64,000 nt of DNA, taken from positions 11,087 through 75,086 of the forward strand of contig CAZVBM010000003.1 in the NCBI GenBank assembly GCA_964625885.1, given 5' to 3'. The notes beneath the pieces were generated by a model, which was not told where the DNA came from, did not search any database, and saw nothing but the letters and a program-made list of their open reading frames with translations. The position numbers and the translations under genes are program-made. The DNA is from CAZRIZ01 sp964625885. GTDB taxonomy: Bacteria; Patescibacteriota; Saccharimonadia; Saccharimonadales; Saccharimonadaceae. The stretch's first letter is position 1. Each line of letters opens with the position of its first letter. Below are positions 8,712 to 16,307 of the stretch, one piece after another.

Positions 8712-8740
8712 TTGCGAACTTTGGTCTTATCTGGTACAAT
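8712..8740 (+). promoter_or_regulatory. Promoter of rpsO
   Basis: TTGCGA at 8712-8717, 17-bp spacer, TACAAT at 8735-8740. The predicted start is only about 3 nt before ATG 8750, and no Shine-Dalgarno site exists. Confidence 0.75.
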
Positions 8741-8749
8741 TCAAAGCCG

Positions 8750-9016
8750 ATGATTACAAGTGAAAAGAAGAAGCAGGAAATGGCTAAGACTCAGCGAGAT
8801 GCCAAAGACGTTGGCTCACCTGAGGCGCAAGTAGCGGTTTTAACTGCTCGTATCAATGAAGTGATTGAGCATCTGAAGGCTAACAAGCAAGATGAAAAAG
8901 CTCGTCGTGGTCTGATTCAAATGGTTGGCAAGCGCAAGAAATTGCTCAGCTACTTAGAGAAAAAAGATTACGACGCTTACAAAGCAACTATCACTAAACT
9001 AGGTCTCCGCAAATAG
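8750..9016 (+). CDS. rpsO: 30S ribosomal protein S15
   Basis: 88 residues, the normal S15 length. The conserved DVGSPEAQVAVLTARI block and the C-terminal GKRKKLLSYLEKKD and YKATITKLGLRK segments are present. S15 binds the central domain of 16S rRNA. The gene has its own promoter placed so close to the ATG that the mRNA should be leaderless, and its own terminator overlapping the stop codon, so it is a single-gene unit. There is therefore no room for the leader in which many bacteria place S15 autoregulation. Confidence 0.97.
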   Translation: MITSEKKKQEMAKTQRDAKDVGSPEAQVAVLTARINEVIEHLKANKQDEKARRGLIQMVGKRKKLLSYLEKKDYDAYKATITKLGLRK

Positions 9017-9030
9017 GCGGAGCCTTTTTT
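9003..9030 (+). terminator. Intrinsic terminator of rpsO
   Basis: CTCCGC (9005-9010) pairs with GCGGAG (9017-9022), followed by CC and six T residues. The stop codon lies in the loop. Confidence 0.85.
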
Positions 9031-9035
9031 AGGAA

Positions 9036-9060
9036 GAAAATCCTCCGCTATGAAGCGGAG
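9036..9060 (-). terminator. Minus-strand hairpin terminator after the 9082 gene
   Basis: CTCCGCT (9043-9049) pairs with AGCGGAG (9054-9060) around an ATGA loop. Read on the minus strand it is followed by GATTTTCTTCC, a weak T tract. Confidence 0.6.
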
Positions 9061-9081
9061 AATAGTTTGTTAAAAAGGAGG

Positions 9082-9546
9082 TTAGTCGCTTAGGCGAAAA
9101 ACACCGTCAGCCAGTTTGTTGATTTCAACAACCTGCTCGTCGGTGAGCCTCCAACAGGTCTCAGAACAGGGTGATTCATCTTTTATGAATATAGCCTGAC
9201 CCTGGACAATTACGCAGAACCAAGGGGAGTTAGCTGCATCAGCGCCTTTCTGGCCCCACAAACTCGCTATGTCGTCGAGTAGGTCACAAAAGTCTCCCTC
9301 TTTTACCACGTCGCCAGACGTGATTGTGCCGGCCGTGACTACAACTTGATTATTCTGATTGTAGAGAGCGCAGACACGATAGCTGTACGGGTTCCTGCAA
9401 TAAGCGTCAACAAAACCGCTCATTTGCATCGCAGTGGGCATTCGTCTAATGCCATCAGTGCGTCGCCTGCAACGGATAAAGTTTCCGTCAATGCCGCTGG
9501 TTTGCGTTCCGCCAAAGTAGGGACAGCCGTTGGTGTAATTCGACAT
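9082..9546 (-). CDS. Cysteine-rich protein with N-terminal four-Cys module
   Basis: 154 residues, no signal peptide or membrane segment. The first 60 residues hold Cys-Pro at 8-9 and cysteines at 26, 50 and 59. The same order (CP, Cys after ~16, then a C-x(6-8)-C pair) appears in the smaller protein encoded next door at 9675. Four more cysteines follow downstream. A perfect AGGAGGT site lies 6 nt before the ATG and a good promoter lies at 9600-9628. The pattern suggests a zinc or Fe-S binding fold; I do not recognise a named family and give no function. Confidence 0.75.
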   Translation of the reverse strand: MSNYTNGCPYFGGTQTSGIDGNFIRCRRRTDGIRRMPTAMQMSGFVDAYCRNPYSYRVCALYNQNNQVVVTAGTITSGDVVKEGDFCDLLDDIASLWGQKGADAANSPWFCVIVQGQAIFIKDESPCSETCWRLTDEQVVEINKLADGVFRLSD

Positions 9547-9599
9547 AAATTACCTCCTAGTAACAAAGATCTTAGCCCAATATGTGAGCTAGAATCTCT

Positions 9600-9628
9600 A
9601 TTATATCATGCTGGACCTATTTCTGCAA
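9600..9628 (-). promoter_or_regulatory. Promoter of the 9082-9546 gene
   Basis: Minus strand: TTGCAG (9628-9623), 17-bp spacer, TATAAT (9605-9600). The leader would be about 45 nt and includes the AGGAGGT ribosome-binding site. Confidence 0.85.
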
Positions 9629-9657
9629 GAGAAAACCCCGCTATATCGGCGGAGTTT
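9624..9657 (-). terminator. Terminator between the two four-Cys genes
   Basis: Minus strand: AAAC-CCGC arms (9633-9641 and 9649-9657) pair with one mismatch, followed by TTTTCTCTT. It separates the 9675 transcript from the next promoter. Confidence 0.6.
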
Positions 9658-9674
9658 GATTTAGTGCCATAATC

Positions 9675-9881
9675 TTATGGCTGTTTGGGTGATTGGCCCT
9701 GGCGGCTTTGTTCATCTTTTTGGTAGCGATCGCAGCTCTTGTGGTTGTTGATACAGAATGCAATTGAGCGATTAAGTATCTCTTTGTCGTCAAAGCCGCG
9801 AAGCTCGCAAAATTGGATGCTTTGCTTACCACCAATAACTCGTGTGACGTAGCGGGGGCATACATTGCTGGGTGTTGGCAT
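9675..9881 (-). CDS. Small four-cysteine protein, paralogue-like to the 9082 gene
   Basis: 68 residues. Cys-Pro at 8-9 and cysteines at 25, 43 and 50 (FCINNHKSC) reproduce the spacing pattern of the first 60 residues of the neighbouring 154-residue protein. The rest is polar and the tail is Q/K/S-rich. I chose ATG 9881 rather than the in-frame GTG at 9890: GGAGG at 9894-9890 gives an 8-nt spacing to the ATG and overlaps the GTG. Likely a small metal-binding protein; the function is unknown. Confidence 0.7.
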   Translation of the reverse strand: MPTPSNVCPRYVTRVIGGKQSIQFCELRGFDDKEILNRSIAFCINNHKSCDRYQKDEQSRQGQSPKQP

Positions 9882-9925
9882 GCTGGCCACCTCCTTTGTA
9901 CTAACTCTAGTGGAGTCGTTTCGCG

Positions 9926-9954
9926 ATTATAGCACAATTCTCGGTACTACTCAA
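9926..9954 (-). promoter_or_regulatory. Promoter of the 9675-9881 gene
   Basis: Minus strand: TTGAGT (9954-9949), 17-bp spacer, TATAAT (9931-9926). Confidence 0.85.
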
Positions 9955-10016
9955 TTAAAAGAGAGAGGCGGTGATTGGTGATTTGGTGCTCGCTGGAATG
10001 ATGTGCTCAAATTTGG

Positions 10017-10022
10017 TATACT
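10017..10022 (+). promoter_or_regulatory. -10 box of pnp
   Basis: TATACT; no good -35 box is visible at 17 bp (TGGAAT). It predicts a leader of about 95 nt for pnp. Confidence 0.45.
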
Positions 10023-10044
10023 GTAAATAACAATAAGTTAACCG

Positions 10045-10109
10045 AGCTTAAGTGGGGAGACAACAGGTTTTATTCTAAAAATAAAGTTTGTTGTCCGTGC
10101 TTAATCTCG
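10045..10109 (+). promoter_or_regulatory. Long hairpin in the pnp leader
   Basis: GACAACA (10059-10065) pairs with TGTTGTC (10089-10095), and the stem can extend inward (TTTATT with AATAAA) and outward (TTAAG with CTTAA). A long leader stem before pnp recalls the RNase III/PNPase autoregulation hairpin of enterobacterial pnp. Whether it works that way here is inference. Confidence 0.5.
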
Positions 10110-10123
10110 AAAAAAGGAGAAAC

Positions 10124-12253
10124 ATGATAATAAACCCCCTAGGTAAGGATGTCGTGCAGGTCACGACCGATTTTTGTGGCAAACCGCTGACGCTCGAAGT
10201 CAACAAAGTTGGCTTTCGTACGACTGCTAGCGTGACAGCTAAATATGGCGATGCGGTAGTTTTGGCCTCTGTTAGTGTCGGCAAAGCTGATCCGAAAATG
10301 GATTATTTTCCACTTTCCGTGGACTATGAAGAAAAATTTTACGCTTCTGGTAAAATCAGTAGCTCGCGTTTTATCAAGCGCGAAGGTCGCCCAAGCGACC
10401 AAGCGGTTTTGTCAGGCCGCATCATCGACCGACCAATTCGACCGCTGTTTCCCAAAGGTTATCGCCAAGAAGTTCAATGTGTAGCGACGGTTCTTTCGAT
10501 GGACCCGAGCTTCCGTCCTGATACTCTCGGCATGATTGCGGTTTCGGCTGGTCTCATGCTCACTGGCGTGCCATTTGATGGCCCAGTCGCTGGCATGCGC
10601 GTTGGTCGCATCAATGGCCAGTTCGTGCCATTTCCAAGCAATGAACAAATTGACAACGAGTCTGACCTAGACTTAACTGTCGGCGCTATTGAATCGGGTA
10701 TTACTATGGTTGAGGCTGGCGCGAACGAAGTTTCCGAAGATGTTCTGGCCGATGCTATGGAATATGCTTTCAAGGCTTTGCAGCCAGCTATTAAATTGCA
10801 GAAAGAGCTAGCTGAGAAGATTGGTGTGACGCCAGTCGAATACGAACTACATCTGCCTGACGAAGAAATTACTACCAAGATGGATAAGTGGGTGGACGAA
10901 CACTACACGGCTGAGTTGCGCCAACCATATCCTTATTACAATCAAAACATCGACGAACTAGCTGAGAAGATGAACCAAGAGTTGGCGGAAGAGTTGGGCG
11001 AAGAGGCTTACGAAGAGCAAAAAGCCGCTTACAACGAAGCTTTTACGCTAGCAACTTACCGTAAAGTTCGCGAAGGTATTGTAAATGAAGGTATCCGACC
11101 AGATGGTCGCGCACTCGATGAAGTTCGACCGCTGTCTAGCGAAGTAAAGGTATTGCCGCGCGTGCATGGCTCGAGCTTATTTACTCGTGGCGTTACCCAG
11201 GCGCTCAATATCGTGACCTTGGCGCCACTATCTTATTCACAGCTAGTTGATACGATGGAAGTGACCGATGGTAAAAGACGCTATATGCACCACTATAATG
11301 CGCCTGGTTATACCGTTGGCGAAGTCCAACGACTCGGTTCACCAGGGCGACGTGAAATTGGCCACGGCTATCTAGCCGAACGGGCTTTGATTCCAGTCTT
11401 GCCAAGTGAAGAAGATTTCCCATATGCGATTCGCTCTGTCACTGAAATTATGAGCCAAAACGGCTCAACTTCAATGGCTGCGACCTGTTCAAGCTGTCTG
11501 GCTTTGATGGATGCTGGCGTGCCGCTCAAGCGACCAGTCGCTGGTGTCGCTATGGGTCTGATGATGGCCGACGGTAAACCACACGTTTTAACCGACCTGG
11601 CTGACATGGAAGACTTTTCAGGCGATATGGACTTTAAGGTGACTGGCACTGATCGTGGTATCACGGCTGTTCAGATGGACATGAAGGTTCATGGTCTGCC
11701 AATTGAAGTTTTGCGTGAGGCTTTGAAAAAATCTAACCCTGGTCGGATGAAGATCATGGAACACATGAAATCAGTCATTGCTGAGCCACGCAAAGAGCTT
11801 AGCCCGTATGCGCCACGCATCGAGAAGCTGATGATTAACCCAGAAAAAATTGGTACAGTAATCGGCAAGGGCGGCGAAACCATCCAAGAAATTACCCGCG
11901 AAACTGGCACGGAAATTGACATCGACGACAGTGGCTTGATCACCGTGGCTTCACCAGATGGTGAGAAAATCGCCAAGGCGCTGGAGTGGATTCGTAGCTT
12001 AGTTGAAGAGCCAGAAGTTGGTAAGATCTACAAAGGTGAAGTGGTCTCAGTCAAAGACTTTGGCGCTTTTGTGAACATTTTGCCTGGCACTGATGGCATG
12101 GTCCATATTTCGGAACTTCAAGAAAAACGCACCGAAAAAGTTACTGATGTCGTGAAAATTGGCCAACCAGTCAATGTCAAGTTGCAAGCCATTGACGACA
12201 AAGGTCGCCTCAGCCTGACCATGAAGGGCGTCGAGCAGCCAAAGCTAAAATAA
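10124..12253 (+). CDS. pnp: Polyribonucleotide nucleotidyltransferase (PNPase)
   Basis: 709 residues. PNPase is a phosphorolytic 3'-5' exoribonuclease central to RNA decay. It has two RNase PH-like domains (first with FIKREGRPSDQAVLSGRIIDR, second with EGIRPDGRALDEVRPL and SQNGSTSMAATCSS), a KH domain (IGTVIGKGGETIQEITRETG, about residues 575-610) and a C-terminal S1 domain (GKIYKGEVVSVKDFGAFVNILPGTDGMVH). I chose ATG 10124, 6 nt after AAGGAGA, rather than an in-frame TTG at 10088. It is likely co-transcribed with the UDG gene 10 bp downstream. Confidence 0.97.
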   Translation: MIINPLGKDVVQVTTDFCGKPLTLEVNKVGFRTTASVTAKYGDAVVLASVSVGKADPKMDYFPLSVDYEEKFYASGKISSSRFIKREGRPSDQAVLSGRIIDRPIRPLFPKGYRQEVQCVATVLSMDPSFRPDTLGMIAVSAGLMLTGVPFDGPVAGMRVGRINGQFVPFPSNEQIDNESDLDLTVGAIESGITMVEAGANEVSEDVLADAMEYAFKALQPAIKLQKELAEKIGVTPVEYELHLPDEEITTKMDKWVDEHYTAELRQPYPYYNQNIDELAEKMNQELAEELGEEAYEEQKAAYNEAFTLATYRKVREGIVNEGIRPDGRALDEVRPLSSEVKVLPRVHGSSLFTRGVTQALNIVTLAPLSYSQLVDTMEVTDGKRRYMHHYNAPGYTVGEVQRLGSPGRREIGHGYLAERALIPVLPSEEDFPYAIRSVTEIMSQNGSTSMAATCSSCLALMDAGVPLKRPVAGVAMGLMMADGKPHVLTDLADMEDFSGDMDFKVTGTDRGITAVQMDMKVHGLPIEVLREALKKSNPGRMKIMEHMKSVIAEPRKELSPYAPRIEKLMINPEKIGTVIGKGGETIQEITRETGTEIDIDDSGLITVASPDGEKIAKALEWIRSLVEEPEVGKIYKGEVVSVKDFGAFVNILPGTDGMVHISELQEKRTEKVTDVVKIGQPVNVKLQAIDDKGRLSLTMKGVEQPKLK

Positions 12254-12263
12254 GTTCAAATCT

Positions 12264-12830
12264 ATGACCAAAGCGGAGCAAATCGAAGCGTTAGCCAAGC
12301 AAATTGTGGCGGACGACGTTTGCTCCGTTTTGCGTGAGGGCGCAACTCAGTTAGTGATGGGCGAGGGTAGCTTAGATGCTAAAATCGTGTTTGTTGGTGA
12401 GGCGCCAGGTAAAAAAGAAGATGAACTGGGGCGACCATTTGTCGGTGCCAGTGGTAAATTCTTAGATGAAATGCTAGCTTCAATTGGTTTGAAGCGTGAA
12501 GATGTCTATATAACTAATGTTGTCAAATATCGTCCGCCTAATAACCGCGATCCACTACCAGAAGAAAAGGCCGAGTTTTCGCCGTATCTCCTAAAACAAA
12601 TTCAAATTATCAAACCGGAGGTGATTGTGACGCTCGGTCGGCACGCTTTGAGCTTTTTCAAGGCCGATTTGTCGATCTCTAAGGTGCATGGTCACCCGTT
12701 TAAACTCAAGACCGCCACGCACGATTTGTATTTATTGCCGCTTTATCATCCGGCCGCCGCACTCTACAATGGCGGTATGCGTCAACAATTACTCGATGAC
12801 TTTCAAGTTGTAAAGCAGTTTCTAGATTGA
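12264..12830 (+). CDS. Uracil-DNA glycosylase, family 4-like, without Fe-S cysteines
   Basis: 188 residues. The first catalytic block reads VFVGEAPGKKEDELGRPFVG (about residues 42-61), NVVKYRPPNNRDP and the LGRHALSFF strand follow, and the second active-site block is LPLYHPAAALYN. These are the motifs of the family 4/5 UDG superfamily that excises uracil from DNA. Family 4 enzymes normally hold a [4Fe-4S] cluster with four cysteines, two N-terminal and one in NVVKC; here only one cysteine is present in the whole protein (residue 20) and NVVKC is NVVKY. The enzyme probably folds without the cluster. It lies 10 bp after pnp. Confidence 0.87.
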   Translation: MTKAEQIEALAKQIVADDVCSVLREGATQLVMGEGSLDAKIVFVGEAPGKKEDELGRPFVGASGKFLDEMLASIGLKREDVYITNVVKYRPPNNRDPLPEEKAEFSPYLLKQIQIIKPEVIVTLGRHALSFFKADLSISKVHGHPFKLKTATHDLYLLPLYHPAAALYNGGMRQQLLDDFQVVKQFLD

Positions 12831-12868
12831 CGGACGTGCCGATAATCTATATGATATATTTGTGCTTG

Positions 12869-12909
12869 GGGTGGTCGCAAAATAAGAAGCAAGATCTTTA
12901 GCACCACCA
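12869..12909 (+). promoter_or_regulatory. Leader hairpin before the 2H phosphoesterase gene
   Basis: GGTGGT (12870-12875) pairs with ACCACC (12903-12908), with GC/GC continuing past a bulge. No T tract follows. It lies between an AT-rich TATGATATAT region and the GGAGGGGG ribosome-binding site, so it may be a leader structure; weak evidence. Confidence 0.3.
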
Positions 12910-12946
12910 CTATCTTAATTAAAAATTTGGTACAAGGAGGGGGATT

Positions 12947-13441
12947 ATGAAAAAATGGCGCGTAGTGACAGTCGCCTGCTTTCAAGTATTTGATTTGGGC
13001 AGTGGATTTAATCATTTACCAGTTCACTTGACGCTAGTAAAGCCTTTTGAAGTGGCGGATATCAAAGATTATCTGAGGTTTGTCGACGAGCTAGCTAAAG
13101 GCGTAACAGCGTTCCGCCTTCGTCCGGTGCCAGATCAGTCAATTGCTTACTTCGGTTCAAAGAACGACCAGCCGGTAGTTAGGGTAGAGATTGATAATCA
13201 AGCAGTCTGGCTATTGCATCAGCAGTTGGTTGGTTATACTAAGCAAGTTGACCCGAGTTTTACTCTAGAGTACATGGGCGAGGCTTGGTCGCCTCATGTT
13301 TCGCCTGAGCTAGACGATTTGGATTGTCGGCGGTTGTTGCAACAGTTAGAACAGAGTCCGATTATCAGGGAGCTGCAGACGTTTTACTATGATGGTCCGA
13401 CAAAGCGGTTAATAGCCCGCCACCGATTGAGCGCTCGTTAG
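12947..13441 (+). CDS. 2H phosphoesterase-like (LigT/2'-5' RNA ligase fold) protein
   Basis: 164 residues. The two signature motifs of the 2H superfamily are visible: HLTL at residues 27-30 (in LPVHLTLVKPF) and PHVS near residues 116-119 (in AWSPHVSPEL). The spacing of about 90 residues between them is right. Members act on cyclic phosphodiesters or 2'-5' linkages in RNA metabolism; the substrate here is unknown. A strong AAGGAGG site lies 6 nt before ATG. It forms a single-gene unit ending at a clear terminator. Confidence 0.8.
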   Translation: MKKWRVVTVACFQVFDLGSGFNHLPVHLTLVKPFEVADIKDYLRFVDELAKGVTAFRLRPVPDQSIAYFGSKNDQPVVRVEIDNQAVWLLHQQLVGYTKQVDPSFTLEYMGEAWSPHVSPELDDLDCRRLLQQLEQSPIIRELQTFYYDGPTKRLIARHRLSAR

Positions 13442-13456
13442 TGGGGTGCGAGGCAT

Positions 13457-13488
13457 TAGATGGGAAGCTTTCTCCCATCTATTTTATT
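13457..13488 (+). terminator. Intrinsic terminator after the 2H gene
   Basis: TAGATGGGA (13457-13465) pairs perfectly with TCCCATCTA (13473-13481), then TTTTATTA. Confidence 0.9.
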
Positions 13489-13544
13489 ATCTTTAAGGCT
13501 CAGCTTTGATGCTTATGTTTTCAAACCATCCAATCACAAGCATC

Positions 13545-13573
13545 TTGCCAAACGTTGTAAAATATGCTACAAT
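13545..13573 (+). promoter_or_regulatory. Upstream promoter of ftsK
   Basis: TTGCCA (13545-13550), 17-bp spacer, TACAAT (13568-13573). It would give a leader of about 45 nt with the hairpin ATCGCT-AAAA-AGCGAT. Confidence 0.7.
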
Positions 13574-13612
13574 GTAGGTATGGAGTGATTATCGCTAAAA
13601 AGCGATATGAGA

Positions 13613-13618
13613 TATAAT
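13613..13618 (+). promoter_or_regulatory. Second -10 box of ftsK, next to the start codon
   Basis: TATAAT ends 8 nt before ATG 13627, giving a near-leaderless transcript; the possible -35 is a weak TTATCG 18 bp upstream. Confidence 0.5.
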
Positions 13619-13626
13619 ATAAACAT

Positions 13627-15843
13627 ATGGCAAAGAAGAAACAAAAATCAGGTAACAAAGGCGGGGCGGGCTCAAGTTTTAAGCTCCCCGATGGTTTTTG
13701 GGCACAAGTTGTCGCCGTTTTACTGTTTCTACTGGCTGGACTTTTAATTGTGACCTGGTTTCAAGCTGGTGGGCCAGCGCTGGATTGGCTTCAGAAGGAA
13801 GTCGGTATGCGCCTGTTTGGTCATGCTAATTTCATCATACCGTTTATTTTGATTTATCTTGGTGTGGCGATATTCAAAGACGACAACAACAAGCTGCCGC
13901 CACTAGTCTACATTGCTAGCTTAGTGCTTTTAATCCTGACGTCCGGTTTATTTAATATTATTGTTAAGAGCGACATTGGCGGGGGGTTGGTCGGTGCTGG
14001 ACTTAACGCCTTGTTATTAAAGCTAATTGTCCCAAATTTGGCAGTAGCGATCTATATTGTGTTGATAATTATCGATGTGTTCTTGCTATCTCAGGCCAGC
14101 TTCGCCAATTTATTGAAGTGGTTTAAGGCCAAGTTTAGTAAAGTTTCTGAGGCTGAAGCAACGAATTCTAGTAAGGCACTTAGTCGTGGTAAAACAAAGT
14201 TTGAAATCAATGCTACTGTGCCAACGGAGCACAATGCTCAGTCCGATCAGGACGATATGGTTGCTGCGATAAATGCCAAGCGGAGTGCTGATACTAAATC
14301 GTCACTAGTAGAAGATACGCCAGACTCAGCCAAATCGGCCTTGGTGGCTTTTCAGGACCCAAACTGGCAGATGCCGCCGATTAATCTTTTGGGCAAAAAA
14401 CAAAACCCGGCTGATGCCGGCAATGTCGAAAAAAATGCTGAGATTATTCAATCAACCTTGCGTGAGTTTGGTATTGATGTTGAGATGACTGGCGCGAGTA
14501 TCGGCCCGAGCGTGACGCAATACACCCTCATGCCACCAAGTGGCGTGAAATTGAGCCGAATTGCCTCACTTGAGACCAATTTAGCACTGAGTTTGGCGGC
14601 TCAGAGTTTGCGTATCGAGGCGCCAATTCCGGGTAAGCGAGCGGTTGGTATCGAAGTGCCAAATGTCAAGGCGGCCAGCGTGCGCTTGCGTGGTATTTTG
14701 ACTTCTCCAGCTTGGACCTCGACGTCAGAAAAGATGACTTTTGCGGTTGGGCGCGATACGGCTGGACAAGCCGTGGTGGCCGACCTGAGCGATTTGCCTC
14801 ATACATTGATCGCCGGCCAAACCGGTTCTGGTAAGTCAGTTATGATTAATACTCTTTTGGTTAGCTTGTTGTACCGCAATAGCCCCAGTGACTTAAAGCT
14901 AATTTTAGTCGATCCAAAACGAGTCGAGATGATACCGTACGAAAACATCCCACACCTGATAACGCCAATTATAACCGAACCAGAAAAAACTTTATCGGCT
15001 CTCAAATGGGCAGCGGGTGAGATGAAGCGTCGTTATACCCTCATGGCGAAATATAAAAAGAAAGAAATTAAGAGCTACAACGCTTGGGCTAAACAGCAGA
15101 TGCAAGATAGTGGCGTAGCGCAGGCCACAGAGGTGCCGGCAGAGGGCGAGGATATGCCAACTGAGCTTGAAGGCGCTTTGCCGTACATTGTGATCGTGAT
15201 TGATGAGTTGTCTGATTTGATGATGTCAGCTCCGCGCGATGTTGAGGCCTTGATAGTAAAAATTGCGCAACAAGGTCGCGCAGCGGGTGTTCATTTGGTG
15301 CTGGCAACTCAGCGCCCGAGTGTAAACGTTGTAACTGGTCTGATTAAAGCTAACATTCCAGCGCGTTTTGCCTTTACAACTGCTAGCCAGGTTGATTCCA
15401 AGACAATTCTAGATCGGGCTGGTGCCGAGAAACTGTTGGGTAAGGGCGACATGTTGATGTTAACGGCTCGGATGAGCAAGCCAAAGCGGGTGCAGGGCGC
15501 CTGGGTGTCAGACGAAGAGGTCTTGAAGGTAACAGATTATCTGCGTTCGCAAATGGGGCCACAATACGACGATGCGGTTGTTGCTCAGGAGGTTCAGCTC
15601 AACGGGCGGGGCGGTATAGTCAATGATTTTGGCGGTGCCGACGACGAGATTGTCAATCGAGCTATGCAGATTATTCTGACTGAGCGCAAAGCCTCAACTT
15701 CACATTTGCAACGCCGATTAGGCATTGGCTATAACCGTGCCGCTCGGGTAATGGATGAGCTAGAGGACCGTGGCGTGGTTGGTCCGCAAGACGGCTCCCG
15801 TCCGCGCGAGATCCTGATGGGCGACATTGACGATGTGGTTTAA
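13627..15843 (+). CDS. ftsK: DNA translocase FtsK/SpoIIIE
   Basis: 738 residues. ATP-driven motor that clears chromosomes from the closing septum. Residues ~20-170 contain about four hydrophobic membrane segments. After a polar linker comes the alpha/beta motor domain with Walker A GQTGSGKS (about residues 397-404), the KLILVDPKRVEM motif, and Walker B YIVIVIDELSDLM (about 518-530), then ATQRPSVNVVTGLIKANIP. A C-terminal winged helix (SHLQRRLGIGYNRAARVMDELEDRG) corresponds to the gamma domain that reads orienting sequences. It is a monocistronic unit with two candidate promoters. Confidence 0.96.
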   Translation: MAKKKQKSGNKGGAGSSFKLPDGFWAQVVAVLLFLLAGLLIVTWFQAGGPALDWLQKEVGMRLFGHANFIIPFILIYLGVAIFKDDNNKLPPLVYIASLVLLILTSGLFNIIVKSDIGGGLVGAGLNALLLKLIVPNLAVAIYIVLIIIDVFLLSQASFANLLKWFKAKFSKVSEAEATNSSKALSRGKTKFEINATVPTEHNAQSDQDDMVAAINAKRSADTKSSLVEDTPDSAKSALVAFQDPNWQMPPINLLGKKQNPADAGNVEKNAEIIQSTLREFGIDVEMTGASIGPSVTQYTLMPPSGVKLSRIASLETNLALSLAAQSLRIEAPIPGKRAVGIEVPNVKAASVRLRGILTSPAWTSTSEKMTFAVGRDTAGQAVVADLSDLPHTLIAGQTGSGKSVMINTLLVSLLYRNSPSDLKLILVDPKRVEMIPYENIPHLITPIITEPEKTLSALKWAAGEMKRRYTLMAKYKKKEIKSYNAWAKQQMQDSGVAQATEVPAEGEDMPTELEGALPYIVIVIDELSDLMMSAPRDVEALIVKIAQQGRAAGVHLVLATQRPSVNVVTGLIKANIPARFAFTTASQVDSKTILDRAGAEKLLGKGDMLMLTARMSKPKRVQGAWVSDEEVLKVTDYLRSQMGPQYDDAVVAQEVQLNGRGGIVNDFGGADDEIVNRAMQIILTERKASTSHLQRRLGIGYNRAARVMDELEDRGVVGPQDGSRPREILMGDIDDVV

Positions 15844-15871
15844 TTTGCCTCTTTTCTAAAATTTGATTTTT

Positions 15872-15880
15872 TGATATAAT
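15872..15880 (+). promoter_or_regulatory. Extended -10 promoter of the rpsF operon
   Basis: TGATATAAT, an extended -10 box; no convincing -35 box. It predicts a leader of about 60 nt. Confidence 0.65.
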
Positions 15881-15901
15881 ACAAGGGTAATATTAACTCA
15901 A

Positions 15902-15942
15902 GCCTGCTCAAGGAGTAGGCATCCAAGAAAGGATTCCAAGGG
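15902..15942 (+). promoter_or_regulatory. Tandem hairpins in the rpsF leader
   Basis: Three consecutive short hairpins: GCCTGCTC/GAGTAGGC (15902-15909 with 15913-15920), ATCC/GGAT (15921-15934), and TCC-AAG-GGA over the ribosome-binding site. Leaders of S6-S18 operons are known targets of the S6:S18 complex in other bacteria. I do not see the published CCG-bulge motif, so this is only a candidate regulatory leader. Confidence 0.4.
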
Positions 15943-15945
15943 AGT

Positions 15946-16287
15946 ATGACTGAATACGAATTGACGGTGTTGATTCACCCCGATTTGGAACTCGACATCG
16001 AGAAACCATTGGCAAAGATCACTAAGGCGATTGAAGACGCTGGTGGTAAAATCAACAAACAAGACAGTTGGGGCAAAAAAAAGCTGGCTTATTCAATCGA
16101 TAAGCAAGATTTTGCCAACTACGTCTATTTTGAGCTGGAGTTGCCAAGCGAGGCGCCGCTCAAGTTGTCAAATTTGTTCAACATCAACAAAGAAATTCTG
16201 CGCTACTTGCTAGTCAAGGCTGATCCAAAAGTTCAGGCTCAGCGGGCTGAACAAGACAAAAACCGCGAAACAAAAGACGAAGAATAG
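15946..16287 (+). CDS. rpsF: 30S ribosomal protein S6
   Basis: 113 residues. Starts MTEYELTVLIHPDLE and contains the GGKINKQDSWGKKKLAYSI signature of S6, followed by an acidic/basic tail. S6 pairs with S18 on the 30S platform. It is the first gene of the rpsF-ssb-rpsR-efp cluster, the common bacterial order for the first three. An AAGGGAG ribosome-binding site lies just before the ATG. Confidence 0.96.
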   Translation: MTEYELTVLIHPDLELDIEKPLAKITKAIEDAGGKINKQDSWGKKKLAYSIDKQDFANYVYFELELPSEAPLKLSNLFNINKEILRYLLVKADPKVQAQRAEQDKNRETKDEE

Positions 16288-16307
16288 TTAATAACTAGGG
16301 GAATATC

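Noticed and set aside
9003..9060. Repeated CTCCGC hairpins taken as a REP-type repeat
   Set aside because: They are two adjacent terminators for opposite strands; the unit is not seen elsewhere except in a weaker form at 9633.
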